DNA of 64,000 nt from CADEFQ01 sp050185195 (lineage in GTDB: Bacteria; Pseudomonadota; Gammaproteobacteria; Steroidobacterales; Steroidobacteraceae), in assembly GCA_050185195.1 (NCBI GenBank), contig JBFWZQ010000001.1:124001-188000 (forward strand), given 5' to 3'. Both the position numbers and the translations under genes were made by a program. Numbering within the stretch: position 1 is the first letter of the stretch; every line of letters begins with the position of its first letter. Shown in pieces: positions 1 through 7,905 of this stretch. The notes under the pieces were generated by a model, which saw nothing but the letters and a program-made list of their open reading frames with translations, ran no database searches and was not told the origin of the DNA.

Positions 1-273
1 GGCATGATGCTGGGCGCGGACGTCATGCTGAAGCCCGAGGCTTCGCAGGGACTCGTGCGCCGCGTGCTCGCGGGATGGGAGGGCCCGACCGTGGACCTGA
101 ACGCCGTGTTCCCGCGCGGACAGGGCAAATCACCCAAGGTGCGCGCATTCGTCGATTTCCTCGTCGAGCGCCTCAGCTTCGACACGGTCTACATGGAAGG
201 GCTCTGCCCGCACGGCAAGTGCGGTGACGCGTCGTACGGATCGACGACAGTGACCGAAGCCGACGCGGCTTGA
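1..273 (+). CDS. LysR-family regulator, C-terminal fragment (cut by window edge)
   Basis: Only the last 90 or so residues are in the window; the frame is open to the left edge, so the methionine at position 4 need not be the start. The sequence has the typical end of a LysR effector-binding domain: a segment like LVRRVLAGWEGP, then a tyrosine/phenylalanine-proline turn (AVFPRGQGKSPKVRAF) and the final amphipathic helix VRAFVDFLVERL. Such proteins sense a small ligand through this domain and bind DNA with an N-terminal winged helix, which lies outside. It ends 10 bases from the convergent flavin oxidoreductase gene and may regulate that locus, but this is inference from position. The last 20 residues (from CPHGKCGDA) look like an unstructured extension. 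Confidence 0.75.
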   Translation, partial: GMMLGADVMLKPEASQGLVRRVLAGWEGPTVDLNAVFPRGQGKSPKVRAFVDFLVERLSFDTVYMEGLCPHGKCGDASYGSTTVTEADAA

Positions 274-283
274 CGCGCCCCGG

Positions 284-1819
284 TCAGCCGCGCCCACTGA
301 ACGGCAAGTTCCCGCCGAGCCAGCGTCCGAAGGTAAGCGCCGGCGTCACCATCATGCCCGCGCAGAACGCCTTGCCCGAGAGCGTGCCATTGCCAAGCAG
401 CTCCCCCGCGGCATAAAGCCCTTCGATCGGAGCGCCGTCGGGTTTCGTCGCGCGCAACTGCGAGTCGACGGCCAGTCCTGCCACGGCGATCAATGTTCCG
501 CCCTGATGGCGGATTGCATAGAACGGCGGACGCAGGATCGGCCGCGGCAGGTGCCGTCGCCCAAAGGGGTCGCGGCCCGCCGCCTGCGCGGCGTTGTACT
601 CACGCACAGTCGCGGCGAGACCGCCCGGGTCGATGCCCGCACGCGCGGCGAGCGCCTCGAGCGTCGGCGCAGCGGTGAATGCAGGTGCCTCGTTGAACAC
701 ATCCGCGAGTTCGTCGGTCGTCCAGTCGCGGACCTCGCCCGGCGGCGCGCCGTGCACGAGGGCGGGCGCGCTACGCAGGATCTCGTCGTCGAACACGAGC
801 CAGTATCGATGGTTCGGCTGCGCGAGCAGGGACCGCTCGCGTGCATCGACGCTCGGCTCGTCTTCGGCCATGAAACGCCGACCGGCGCCGTTGACGGCGA
901 TTTCCCAAGGCGGGCGACGCTCGGGATGGTGCAGGGAGCGCGCGAACTCGGGGCTCGGAATCGCGAGATCCGCGGGGATGCTGCCGACGTCGCACAGATA
1001 GTTCTCGCGGCCGCGCACCCAGCCGCCCGCTGCGCAGCCGATCCCGATGCCCGCGCCCGTATTGTGCGGCCAGCCGGCGGCGCGATACTTCGGCACGCCG
1101 TTCAGCTCGTGGAACAGCGCGGTGTTCGCCATGTAGCCGCCGCTCGCGAGCACAACACGTGGCGCGCGATAGTCGCGGCGCACGCCCGCTTCGTCGGTCG
1201 CGACGACGCCGGCGATCCCGCCACGCCGATTCAGGATCGGCTCGACGACATCGGCACCCGTCAGCACCTGCAGCGACGAGGGCGCCTGTCCCAGTTCCTT
1301 CTCGAGCACGCGCAGGATTGCGATTCCCCGATCCTCGGCGCCGCAGACTCTGGCTCGGCTGTAGGGCTCATGGCCCGTCGCGCGCACCGGATATCGCGGC
1401 GCCATTTCGAGTCCGGCCGTCTCAAGCCAGTCGACTGTTCCCGCTGCATGTTCGACCGCGAGCCGCACGACTTCGGCATTGGCGGTGCCGCGACTGATCC
1501 TCATGATGTCGGCGAGATGCTCCGCCGGCGAATCGACGATGCCTTTCGCCTTCTGCAGGCGCGTTCCCGCGGCGCTCATTTGTCCACCCGAGAACCACAA
1601 TGTGCCGCCGATTTGGGCAGCCTTCTCGAGTAGCAGAACGCGCGCACCGCGGCGCGCAGCAAAAAGCGCCGCAGGCAGGCCGGCCGTGCCGGCCCCCACG
1701 ACAATCAGGTCCCAGCGCGCCCGCGCGACCGACCGGGGAAGCTCCGCGCGGGCACCCGTCGCAGCCATGGCACCGAGGGTGCCGAGCACCCAGCGGCGGG
1801 TGAGCGCGGCGCCGGTCAT
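284..1819 (-). CDS. Tat-exported FAD-dependent oxidoreductase, fumarate reductase/ketosteroid dehydrogenase superfamily
   Basis: A 511-residue protein. Residues 8-25 form a twin-arginine signal (TRRWVLGTLGAMAATGARA), so a folded, cofactor-loaded enzyme is sent to the periplasm. Residues about 37-66 are a Rossmann dinucleotide fold (VVGAGTAGLPAALFAARRGA followed by LLLEKA), and the C-terminus has the second FAD contact (GLYAAGELLGNGTLSGKAF). This pattern is the FAD_binding_2 family, which holds fumarate reductases, tricarballylate dehydrogenases and 3-ketosteroid delta-1-dehydrogenases; the substrate cannot be told from sequence alone. It is the last gene of a five-gene operon and its start codon overlaps the preceding stop in an ATGA, so translation is probably coupled. 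Since the genes before it are outer-membrane receptors and periplasmic proteins, it may oxidise or reduce the imported compound. Confidence 0.85.
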   Translation of the reverse strand: MTGAALTRRWVLGTLGAMAATGARAELPRSVARARWDLIVVGAGTAGLPAALFAARRGARVLLLEKAAQIGGTLWFSGGQMSAAGTRLQKAKGIVDSPAEHLADIMRISRGTANAEVVRLAVEHAAGTVDWLETAGLEMAPRYPVRATGHEPYSRARVCGAEDRGIAILRVLEKELGQAPSSLQVLTGADVVEPILNRRGGIAGVVATDEAGVRRDYRAPRVVLASGGYMANTALFHELNGVPKYRAAGWPHNTGAGIGIGCAAGGWVRGRENYLCDVGSIPADLAIPSPEFARSLHHPERRPPWEIAVNGAGRRFMAEDEPSVDARERSLLAQPNHRYWLVFDDEILRSAPALVHGAPPGEVRDWTTDELADVFNEAPAFTAAPTLEALAARAGIDPGGLAATVREYNAAQAAGRDPFGRRHLPRPILRPPFYAIRHQGGTLIAVAGLAVDSQLRATKPDGAPIEGLYAAGELLGNGTLSGKAFCAGMMVTPALTFGRWLGGNLPFSGRG

Positions 1820-2460
1820 TGCTGCTTTGCCATCTGCGCCTTGATCCGGTCCTGCAACAGCTCGATGGCAGTCTCGCGGTAGAAATCAGTGGTCTGCCGA
1901 TCCGCGGCCTCGAGGAATTCAAGCATTTCCCTGGGGTCCTGTTTCACCGCACAGCCGACAAACCGCCCCTTGAGCGACCAGAAGGGAAAGCCGACCTGCC
2001 CCGCGATCCGCCCATAGAGCGCCGAGCGCCGCATCAGTTCGCCCGCGAGGCACGGATCCTTCGTCGCCTTGTTCTCGCCATCCAGGTGCAGGAACCCGTA
2101 GACGAACAGCGCTTGCGGATAGTCGGCCGCGAGCGCCGCATCGCGATACGGTGCGGCCTTCTCGCCGAGGCCGCTGTAGCCGTAGACCCGGCCGAGCTGG
2201 TAGTTCAGGCGCGGATTGGCGGGATCGCGCGCCACGGCCGCCTGGCAGGCGCCGATCGCCGCGGGCAGGTCCATCTGCGGTTTCTGCAGTCCCGGCGCAA
2301 CCTTGTACGGGTCGTCCGGATGCGCAGCAAGCAGGTCGCAACCCGTTACGGCCTGCGAGTACTTGCTGGCATCGAACTTCAGCAACTCGTCTGCAAAGGC
2401 AGGCGCGACGGCCAATGTCGCCGCCACCAGCAACCAGCGAGATCCGGTCTTCATGGTCAT
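1816..2460 (-). CDS. Periplasmic Sel1-type repeat protein (paralogue of the 4827-5435 gene)
   Basis: About 214 residues with a cleavable signal peptide (WLLVAATLAVAPAFA). The mature part opens with CDLLAAHPDDPYKVAPGL, then a helix ending in AIGACQAAVARDP. I recall this CD-LA-HPDDP-A-GL motif from the start of many proteobacterial Sel1-repeat proteins. Helical pairs of Sel1/TPR type follow (LNYQLGRVYGYSGLGEKA; ALFVYGFLHLDGENKATKDPCLAGELM). Start: ATG at 2460 has GAGG eight bases upstream; ATG at 2472 is possible but lacks a ribosome site. It lies 14 bases after the receptor gene and overlaps the oxidoreductase start by four bases. The protein at 4827-5435 has the same architecture and sits in the same place after the other receptor, so the pair looks like a duplicated module. 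A scaffold or receptor-partner role is inferred. Confidence 0.8.
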   Translation of the reverse strand: MTMKTGSRWLLVAATLAVAPAFADELLKFDASKYSQAVTGCDLLAAHPDDPYKVAPGLQKPQMDLPAAIGACQAAVARDPANPRLNYQLGRVYGYSGLGEKAAPYRDAALAADYPQALFVYGFLHLDGENKATKDPCLAGELMRRSALYGRIAGQVGFPFWSLKGRFVGCAVKQDPREMLEFLEAADRQTTDFYRETAIELLQDRIKAQMAKQQ

Positions 2461-2474
2461 GTTCCGCCTCATTT

Positions 2475-4793
2475 CTAGAACTGCACGCTGACACGCAGGC
2501 CGAACTTGCGGGGGTCCGCGGGCACCACGTTGGTCACGAAGTAGTTCAGGTTGAAATTGCCCAGCGTGAAGTCGGTGAACCGCGCCGCCGAGAGATAGGT
2601 GTCGTCATCGAAGAGATTGGTGACGAACGCTTCCACGCGTACGCGATCCAGCGCCACCCCACCGCGCAGGTTCGCACGCCAGGACGCCGGGTTCTTCGCG
2701 AGATTGAACGCCTCGTCCCATGCGCTGCCCGTGTAGATCAGGTCGGCCCGCGCGAACCATTCGCTCGAGTCACCGAGCGGCGCTACATAGTCGGCGCTCA
2801 GGGTCCCGGAAAACTCGGGGAAGCGGGGCGATTCGTTGCCCGACACGTCGCTGGTGCCCGTTACCCGTGCGCAGAACCCGCAGATGAACTCCTTGTACTC
2901 GGACGCCGCCCAGTTGAACGTCGCGCCGAGGGTGAGGGCGTGCGTGGCCCGCCAACGCGACTCGAGTTCGACCCCGTGCAGCCAGGTCTGGCCGGCGGCG
3001 ATCGTCACGGGAATCGTGCGCACGCCCGCCGGATTCGTCGGATCGGTGATCACGGCCGTGGTACGGGTCTGCTGGTTGAGCCAGTCCATGAAGTACACGG
3101 CAGCATTGATCTGCACACGACGGTCGAACAGGCTCTGCTTGAGGCCGATCTCGTAGTTCTTGAGCTCCTCTTCTCCGACGTAGAGGCTGGCCCCGGTTTG
3201 TGCCTGGGCCTCGGCCAGCTGGGCTGGCGTCAGCGGAATCAGGTTGCTGTTGAAGTCGCCCGGCTTGTTGCCCTTCGCGAAGGTGGCGTACACGTTCGTC
3301 TCGTCGGTCGGCTGCCACTGCAGGATCACGCGCGGCAGGAAATTGTCGTAGGTCTTCCGGAGCGCGGTATTCGCGACCTGACCCTGGTCGATCTTGTCCT
3401 GCTGGTAGCGCGCCTCGAGGCTGAGGTTCCACTGGTCCGTCAGGTCGTAGGACACGGAGCCGAACACGGCCTGCGTATCGACGTAGGTGGTCGACACGAC
3501 CTGGTTGAGGAAGAAGCCCGCCGGAAACGCCGCGTTCGGATAGAGATAGCCGATCGACGCGCCGTTTGGGGTTGCGAAGTCGAGCGAAAACGACGACAGG
3601 CCGACGAGCCACTTGAGCCGGTCCCGGTGCTGGGCGAGGCGCAGCTCGCCGCTGCGATCGATCATGTCCTGGAAGTGGGCCTCCAGCCAGATCTTCTGCG
3701 GCGTGTAGTCGAGATCCATGATGCGCCGCTGCTCGATCGAGCCATAGGAACCGGCGAACGACAGGACCAGGTCGGCCGGCAACTGCCAGTCGCCACTCAG
3801 GCTGTACTGCTGCGTATCGCGGCGCAGGCCCAGGTGATCGAGGCTTGGTCCGCGCGTGAGTGCGGCGCTGTTGCGGCTGTTGTTGACGTAGATGTCGTAC
3901 GGCACCGGGTCGAGCACCGTGTTCGTGCCGGGATTGTCGATGATCGGCAGTTCGCCGCAGATGTAGGTCACGCCGCCGGGAAAGAACGGGCCGCAGTTGT
4001 GGTGGGCGCTCGTCAGCGCAAACGTCGTCGCGGGGCCGTCATCGTCTTCGGCAACGTGCGCACGGAAACGCACTTTCAGCTGGTCCACCGGCTGCCACTC
4101 GATCGTTCCGTCGACGGACTGCGTCTCCTCGGCGCCGAGACGGCCACCGTCGGCTGCGCTGCGAAAGCGGCCGTCCTTCGTGTAGTAGCGCGCGGTGAGC
4201 CGGCCCGACAGCCCGCCGACGAGCGGGCCTTCGATGCTGCCCGTCACGTCGTACTCGCCGTCTTCGGCCATCGTCAGCGCGGCGCGCCCCGAAAAGCGCT
4301 CGCTGACGGGCCGCGTCACGAAATTCACCGCCCCGCCAAACGTGGTGCGCCCGAAGTAGGCGCTCTGCGGGCCCTTGATGACTTCCACGCGTTCGACTTC
4401 CTCGAGGCTGATGCTCGAGAGGCCACCGGACACGTACACGCCGTCGATGAAGGCCGAAGCCAGCGCGCGGGTCGGGGTGATGTCGTTGGTATCCATGCCG
4501 CGAAAGCGGATCACCGACTCAGAGCGGCCGCCACGCTGGCTGCCCTGCTCCGAGTAGTACAGGCCCGGGCTGAACGCCGCGATGTCCGTCATCGAGCGCA
4601 GTCCGCGACGCTCGATGTCTTCTTCCGAAAACGCGGTGACCGTGAGGGGCACGCTCTGCAGGGTCTCGGACTGCTTGCGGGCGGTGACGGTGATTTCCTC
4701 GAGGCCCTCGGCTTCCTCCTGTGCCAGCACGGCGGATGCGGGGGACATGGCAAGGGCCGCCAAGGTGATGCGGCACGCTGTGAGCTTGAACAA
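2475..4793 (-). CDS. TonB-dependent outer-membrane receptor
   Basis: About 772 residues. A signal peptide (LAALAMSPASAVLAQ) precedes a TonB box (EEITVTARKQ), a plug domain containing the usual SAYFGRTTFGGAVNFVTRP segment, and a long beta-barrel ending in an aromatic residue (LRVSVQF), as outer-membrane barrels do. Such receptors import scarce large substrates using TonB-ExbB-ExbD energy. Start choice: the longest frame begins at GTG 4817, but a strong GGAGGA lies six bases before TTG 4793, which also gives a normal signal peptide, so TTG is preferred. There is no N-terminal STN signalling domain, so it should not signal through a FecR protein. It lies 33 bases after the preceding Sel1 gene. 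The substrate is unknown; this plug type is common in bacteria that degrade aromatic compounds, steroids or terpenoids. Confidence 0.9.
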   Translation of the reverse strand: MFKLTACRITLAALAMSPASAVLAQEEAEGLEEITVTARKQSETLQSVPLTVTAFSEEDIERRGLRSMTDIAAFSPGLYYSEQGSQRGGRSESVIRFRGMDTNDITPTRALASAFIDGVYVSGGLSSISLEEVERVEVIKGPQSAYFGRTTFGGAVNFVTRPVSERFSGRAALTMAEDGEYDVTGSIEGPLVGGLSGRLTARYYTKDGRFRSAADGGRLGAEETQSVDGTIEWQPVDQLKVRFRAHVAEDDDGPATTFALTSAHHNCGPFFPGGVTYICGELPIIDNPGTNTVLDPVPYDIYVNNSRNSAALTRGPSLDHLGLRRDTQQYSLSGDWQLPADLVLSFAGSYGSIEQRRIMDLDYTPQKIWLEAHFQDMIDRSGELRLAQHRDRLKWLVGLSSFSLDFATPNGASIGYLYPNAAFPAGFFLNQVVSTTYVDTQAVFGSVSYDLTDQWNLSLEARYQQDKIDQGQVANTALRKTYDNFLPRVILQWQPTDETNVYATFAKGNKPGDFNSNLIPLTPAQLAEAQAQTGASLYVGEEELKNYEIGLKQSLFDRRVQINAAVYFMDWLNQQTRTTAVITDPTNPAGVRTIPVTIAAGQTWLHGVELESRWRATHALTLGATFNWAASEYKEFICGFCARVTGTSDVSGNESPRFPEFSGTLSADYVAPLGDSSEWFARADLIYTGSAWDEAFNLAKNPASWRANLRGGVALDRVRVEAFVTNLFDDDTYLSAARFTDFTLGNFNLNYFVTNVVPADPRKFGLRVSVQF

Positions 4794-4826
4794 CTTCGAT
4801 CCTCCAGGGGAAATCACGATACCGTC

Positions 4827-5435
4827 CTACTTGGTGACGCCGGCTGCCGGCGTTCGCCGTGCGTCCAGCCGCTGGCGCAGCTTCTCGAGGCGCCCGCCGG
4901 ACGCGGTGAGCGTCACGTGCTCTTCCGCCAGGCGCATGGCGTGCTCGAGGTCGGCGTCCGCCAGCTTGAAGCCGCAATTCGCGAACCTGCCGGCCAGCGC
5001 CTTGTCGACGAGGTGGTAGCCGGACCATGGGTGTTCGAGCGCGACCCCACGCAAGTAGAGTTCTCCGGCGCGGCAATCGTCCCGCTTCACCTTGCCGTCT
5101 GAATAGATGTAGCCCAGCACGAAAATGGCCTGTCGATAGCCGGCGTCGGCCGCAATCGTCAGCTCCTTCATGCCTTCGTCGATCTTGCCGCCGTAATACA
5201 ACACGCGCGCGAGGTGGTAGTGCTCGCGTGCGCGTTGCGGCTCAGCGGCGACTGCCGCACGACACGCCGCTTCCGCGGCGACGAGATTGACTTCCTCGTG
5301 CTCGAGGCCCGCGGCATTACGATCCGGATCGTCCGGATGCGTCGCGAGGCGATCGCAGAGCGTCACTTCGGCCGACGCGGCGCAGGACACGATCAATCCG
5401 GCGACGACACCGGCATGACGCAACCATTTCCCCAT
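4827..5435 (-). CDS. Periplasmic Sel1-type repeat protein (paralogue of the 1816-2460 gene)
   Basis: About 202 residues: a signal peptide (VVAGLIVSCAASA), then TLCDRLATHPDDPDRNAAGL, the same opening motif as the paralogue, then a helix ending in AAEAACRAAVAAEP and Sel1/TPR-like pairs (REHYHLARVLYYGGKIDEGMKELTIAADAGY; AIFVLGYIYSDGKVKRDDCRAGELYLRG). Start: ATG 5435 has GGAGGG seven bases upstream; ATG 5450 falls inside that ribosome site and is less likely. It sits between two receptor genes, 20 bases after the first. The C-terminal third is a charged helix without repeats. Sel1 repeats mediate protein-protein contacts; partnership with the adjacent receptor is inferred from the duplicated gene order. 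Confidence 0.8.
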   Translation of the reverse strand: MGKWLRHAGVVAGLIVSCAASAEVTLCDRLATHPDDPDRNAAGLEHEEVNLVAAEAACRAAVAAEPQRAREHYHLARVLYYGGKIDEGMKELTIAADAGYRQAIFVLGYIYSDGKVKRDDCRAGELYLRGVALEHPWSGYHLVDKALAGRFANCGFKLADADLEHAMRLAEEHVTLTASGGRLEKLRQRLDARRTPAAGVTK

Positions 5436-5455
5436 CCGATAGCCCTCCATTCCAG

Positions 5456-7813
5456 TCAGAAGCGGTAGCTCAACGTTGCGCCCACGCGGCGTGGTTCGCC
5501 GTAGAACTCACCGTTGAAGACCGACGCGAGATAAGCCTTGTCGGTGCAGTTCCTGCACTCGAGCGCCGCGCGCCACTGATCGTCCCCGGATTCATAGGCG
5601 AGCGAAATGTTGAGCAGCGCGTAGCTGTCGGCAAAGGTATCGAGCGAGTTCGGCGTGACCAGCGGGCCGGCCGGATCGAGACGCAGCCCAGGCCATGAAT
5701 TGGACGCCGTCGTCCAGAAGCCCGAGTTCCAGGTCGCCTCGACCGTCGTGCGCAAGGTCCCGCCGGTCGCCGCAAGTGGCATGCCCCAATCCAGCCCCAG
5801 GGCAAAGGTACGCTCCGGGAAGCGGGACAGCTCGTCACCCGGATCGATCGCGTTCGTGTAGGTCGTCGTGGTGGCGGGCGGCGCAGGGTTGGCGCAGGCG
5901 CCGTTCACGACCGAGCCGCCGTTCGTGCAGAACGAGCGCGCGGCGGGATTGACGCTCGTGTACTTGCCGTCCTGCAGGCCGGCGGAACCGTAGGCGAACA
6001 GGTCACGGGTAATGCGCGCCGAAAACTCGAGCTCGACGCCCCTGACCTCGATATCGCCCGCGTTGTCCTGCGTTGAAAGGACCGTGCCCGCCACCGGCCC
6101 CGGAGTGGTGTAGGAGAGTTGCAGGCCGGTCGTTTTCGCGAAGAACGCCGTGGCGTTCACGCGCAGGCGGCGATCGAACAGTTCGCTCTTGAAGCCGGTT
6201 TCCCACGACCAGGTCTTCTCCGGCTCCATGGGTTGGAACTCCTGCGGGCGATAGGCGGTCTGGGAGTTCCAGCCCCCGGCCTTGAAGCCCCGCGTCGCAC
6301 TCGCGTAGAGCATCACGTCGTCGGTCGCCTGGAAGTTCACGCCCACCTTGGGAGTCACGAGACTCGTATCGAGCCTCGTCGGAATCCCGGCCGCGACGAG
6401 ATTCGCGTTGGTCAGGCTGCCGTACGCAGTCGGTTTGAGATCGACTTCCTTCGTTTCGTCCGTATAGCGCGCGCCGGCGATGGCGGTGACGCGATCGGTG
6501 AGCTGCCAGTCGAACTGTGCATAGACGGCGAAACTCTTCGTCTCATTGTCGATGTCGCGCCAGCTCGCGTAACCCGGGCGCCCATTGGGGCACAGCACGT
6601 TGCCGTCACCGAAAAGACCGTTGCTGCACGACATGACGGGCGGCGCCGTCGCGCTGGCGGCCGTCGCCTGGCCCGCCTGGGTGTTGTTGTCTTCGTAGAA
6701 TCCATAGACGCCGGCGACATAGCGCAGGCGCGCCCCGATCGGCCCGGTGAGCTTGAACTCCTGCGAGAACATCCTGAAGTCGCCATCGATGCCGAGTGCG
6801 AACGGCGCGGGCGTCGCGTTCGCACGCGCCAGCGAGAAGTCCACGAGGAACTCCTGCGCCAGCGAACGGTAGCCAGTGATCGAATTGAAGGTCGTCTCGC
6901 CACCGACCCGCCATTCCAGGTTCGAGATGAGCCCGAGGCTCGCGGCTTCATTGCGCAGCCCGCGCCGCGCAAGCATGTCGGCGACGAGATCCGAAGTCGC
7001 GCCCGTGGTCGAATAGGCGGTGTTCGTCGTGTCGCGATCGCCCAGGTTGGAGCGCAGGTTGACACCCTCCGACACCATGTACTCCGCGGTCAGGTCCCAC
7101 GTCACGGCGTCGTTCGGCAGGAATCTTGTTGCGGCGCGCAGGCCCCAGTTGAGGCCGCCATTCAGGGTTTCCCCGTTCGCCTGGTTGTCGAGCCAGCCGT
7201 CGTCCTCGACGTAGAACCCGGAGAACTTGGTCAGGATCCGGTCGCTGGCTGGCAGGTCGACCGACGCACGCACCAGGCGGCGATCGTATTCGCCCGCGCC
7301 GACGGTCAGGTAACCGCCCCGGTCGTATCCCGGCTTGCGCGTGACGATGCTGATCGCACCACCCGTCGAATTGCGACCGAAGGTAGTGCCTTGCGGGCCG
7401 CGCAGCACCTCGAGGCGCTCGACGTCGAACATCGCGTAGTTGTTCGCGTTCTGGCGCGGAATGATGACTTCGTCGACGTAGGTGGACACGGCCGGATCGA
7501 GCAGGGCGACCTGCGCCACCGAACCCAGTCCCCGCATGAAATAGGTATTCGCGGTGCCGGCACCGATGTTGTTCTGGCCGAGGAGGTTCGGGACCAGGTT
7601 GGCGACGTCCACGGCCGAGGTGACCTGGCGCGACTGCAGGTCATCGGCGGTGAAGGCCGACACCGCGAGGGGCACGCGCTGCAGCGATTCTGCGCGCCGC
7701 TGCGAGGTCACGACGACTTCATCGAGCGACTCGCCCTCGATGGGTCCCTCTTCGGCAAGCACCGGCCATGCTGCAATGGCGATGACGGCGGCGGCGGGCA
7801 GATATCGAAGCAC
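5456..7813 (-). CDS. TonB-dependent outer-membrane receptor, first gene of the operon
   Basis: A 785-residue receptor: signal peptide ending VLAEEG, TonB box (LDEVVVTSQRR), plug domain with VLRGPQGTTFGRNSTGG and an FMRGLGSV segment, then a beta-barrel ending GATLSYRF with a terminal phenylalanine. The plug resembles the sphingomonad-type receptors found in catabolic clusters for aromatics, lignin dimers or steroids. The start is GTG 7813, with GAGGG nine bases upstream; no in-frame ATG is near. It has no STN domain. Two cysteine pairs are predicted in barrel loops (CRNC near the C-terminus; CSNG...CPNG in the middle). Its upstream region carries a TAATAA -10 candidate and a perfect inverted repeat, consistent with control by the divergent LuxR-type gene. 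Confidence 0.9.
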   Translation of the reverse strand: MLRYLPAAAVIAIAAWPVLAEEGPIEGESLDEVVVTSQRRAESLQRVPLAVSAFTADDLQSRQVTSAVDVANLVPNLLGQNNIGAGTANTYFMRGLGSVAQVALLDPAVSTYVDEVIIPRQNANNYAMFDVERLEVLRGPQGTTFGRNSTGGAISIVTRKPGYDRGGYLTVGAGEYDRRLVRASVDLPASDRILTKFSGFYVEDDGWLDNQANGETLNGGLNWGLRAATRFLPNDAVTWDLTAEYMVSEGVNLRSNLGDRDTTNTAYSTTGATSDLVADMLARRGLRNEAASLGLISNLEWRVGGETTFNSITGYRSLAQEFLVDFSLARANATPAPFALGIDGDFRMFSQEFKLTGPIGARLRYVAGVYGFYEDNNTQAGQATAASATAPPVMSCSNGLFGDGNVLCPNGRPGYASWRDIDNETKSFAVYAQFDWQLTDRVTAIAGARYTDETKEVDLKPTAYGSLTNANLVAAGIPTRLDTSLVTPKVGVNFQATDDVMLYASATRGFKAGGWNSQTAYRPQEFQPMEPEKTWSWETGFKSELFDRRLRVNATAFFAKTTGLQLSYTTPGPVAGTVLSTQDNAGDIEVRGVELEFSARITRDLFAYGSAGLQDGKYTSVNPAARSFCTNGGSVVNGACANPAPPATTTTYTNAIDPGDELSRFPERTFALGLDWGMPLAATGGTLRTTVEATWNSGFWTTASNSWPGLRLDPAGPLVTPNSLDTFADSYALLNISLAYESGDDQWRAALECRNCTDKAYLASVFNGEFYGEPRRVGATLSYRF

Positions 7814-7841
7814 GATGCATTTCCCTCAATGGACCCTGTCG

Positions 7842-7847
7842 TTATTA
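7842..7847 (-). promoter_or_regulatory. Candidate -10 box of the receptor operon
   Basis: On the minus strand the hexamer is TAATAA, 29 bases before the GTG start of the first receptor gene. A transcript would begin near 7835. The centre of the inverted repeat at 7872-7889 would then lie near -45, where activators of the LuxR type usually sit (overlapping or just upstream of the -35 box). No good -35 hexamer is visible, which fits an activator-dependent promoter. Inferred from spacing only. Confidence 0.4.
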
Positions 7848-7871
7848 GCGGGAATGCGGCACAGTATTGGA

Positions 7872-7889
7872 ACTACCGGATTCGGTAGT
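7872..7889. promoter_or_regulatory. Lux-box-like inverted repeat
   Basis: The 18 bases ACTACCGGATTCGGTAGT form a perfect inverted repeat of 7-base arms (ACTACCG/CGGTAGT) around GATT. It lies between the divergent receptor operon and the LuxR-type gene, 16 bases before the regulator's ATG. Length and symmetry match operators of LuxR-family dimers (lux boxes are 18-22 bp). There is no T-run, so it is not a terminator. Binding by the adjacent regulator, activating the receptor operon and possibly repressing itself, is inferred. Confidence 0.6.
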
Positions 7890-7905
7890 CGCCCCAGGAG
7901 AGCAG

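Noticed and set aside
2151..5102. Very long open frame on the plus strand (and similar ones at 12689-16300 minus, 9114-11642 minus, 37000-38700 plus)
   Set aside because: They lie opposite well-supported genes, are Arg/Ala/Gly-rich, and have no family motifs; long antisense frames are expected in GC-rich DNA.
7872..7889. Inverted repeat considered as a transcription terminator
   Set aside because: Seven-base stem without a T-run, and it lies between divergent starts, not after genes.
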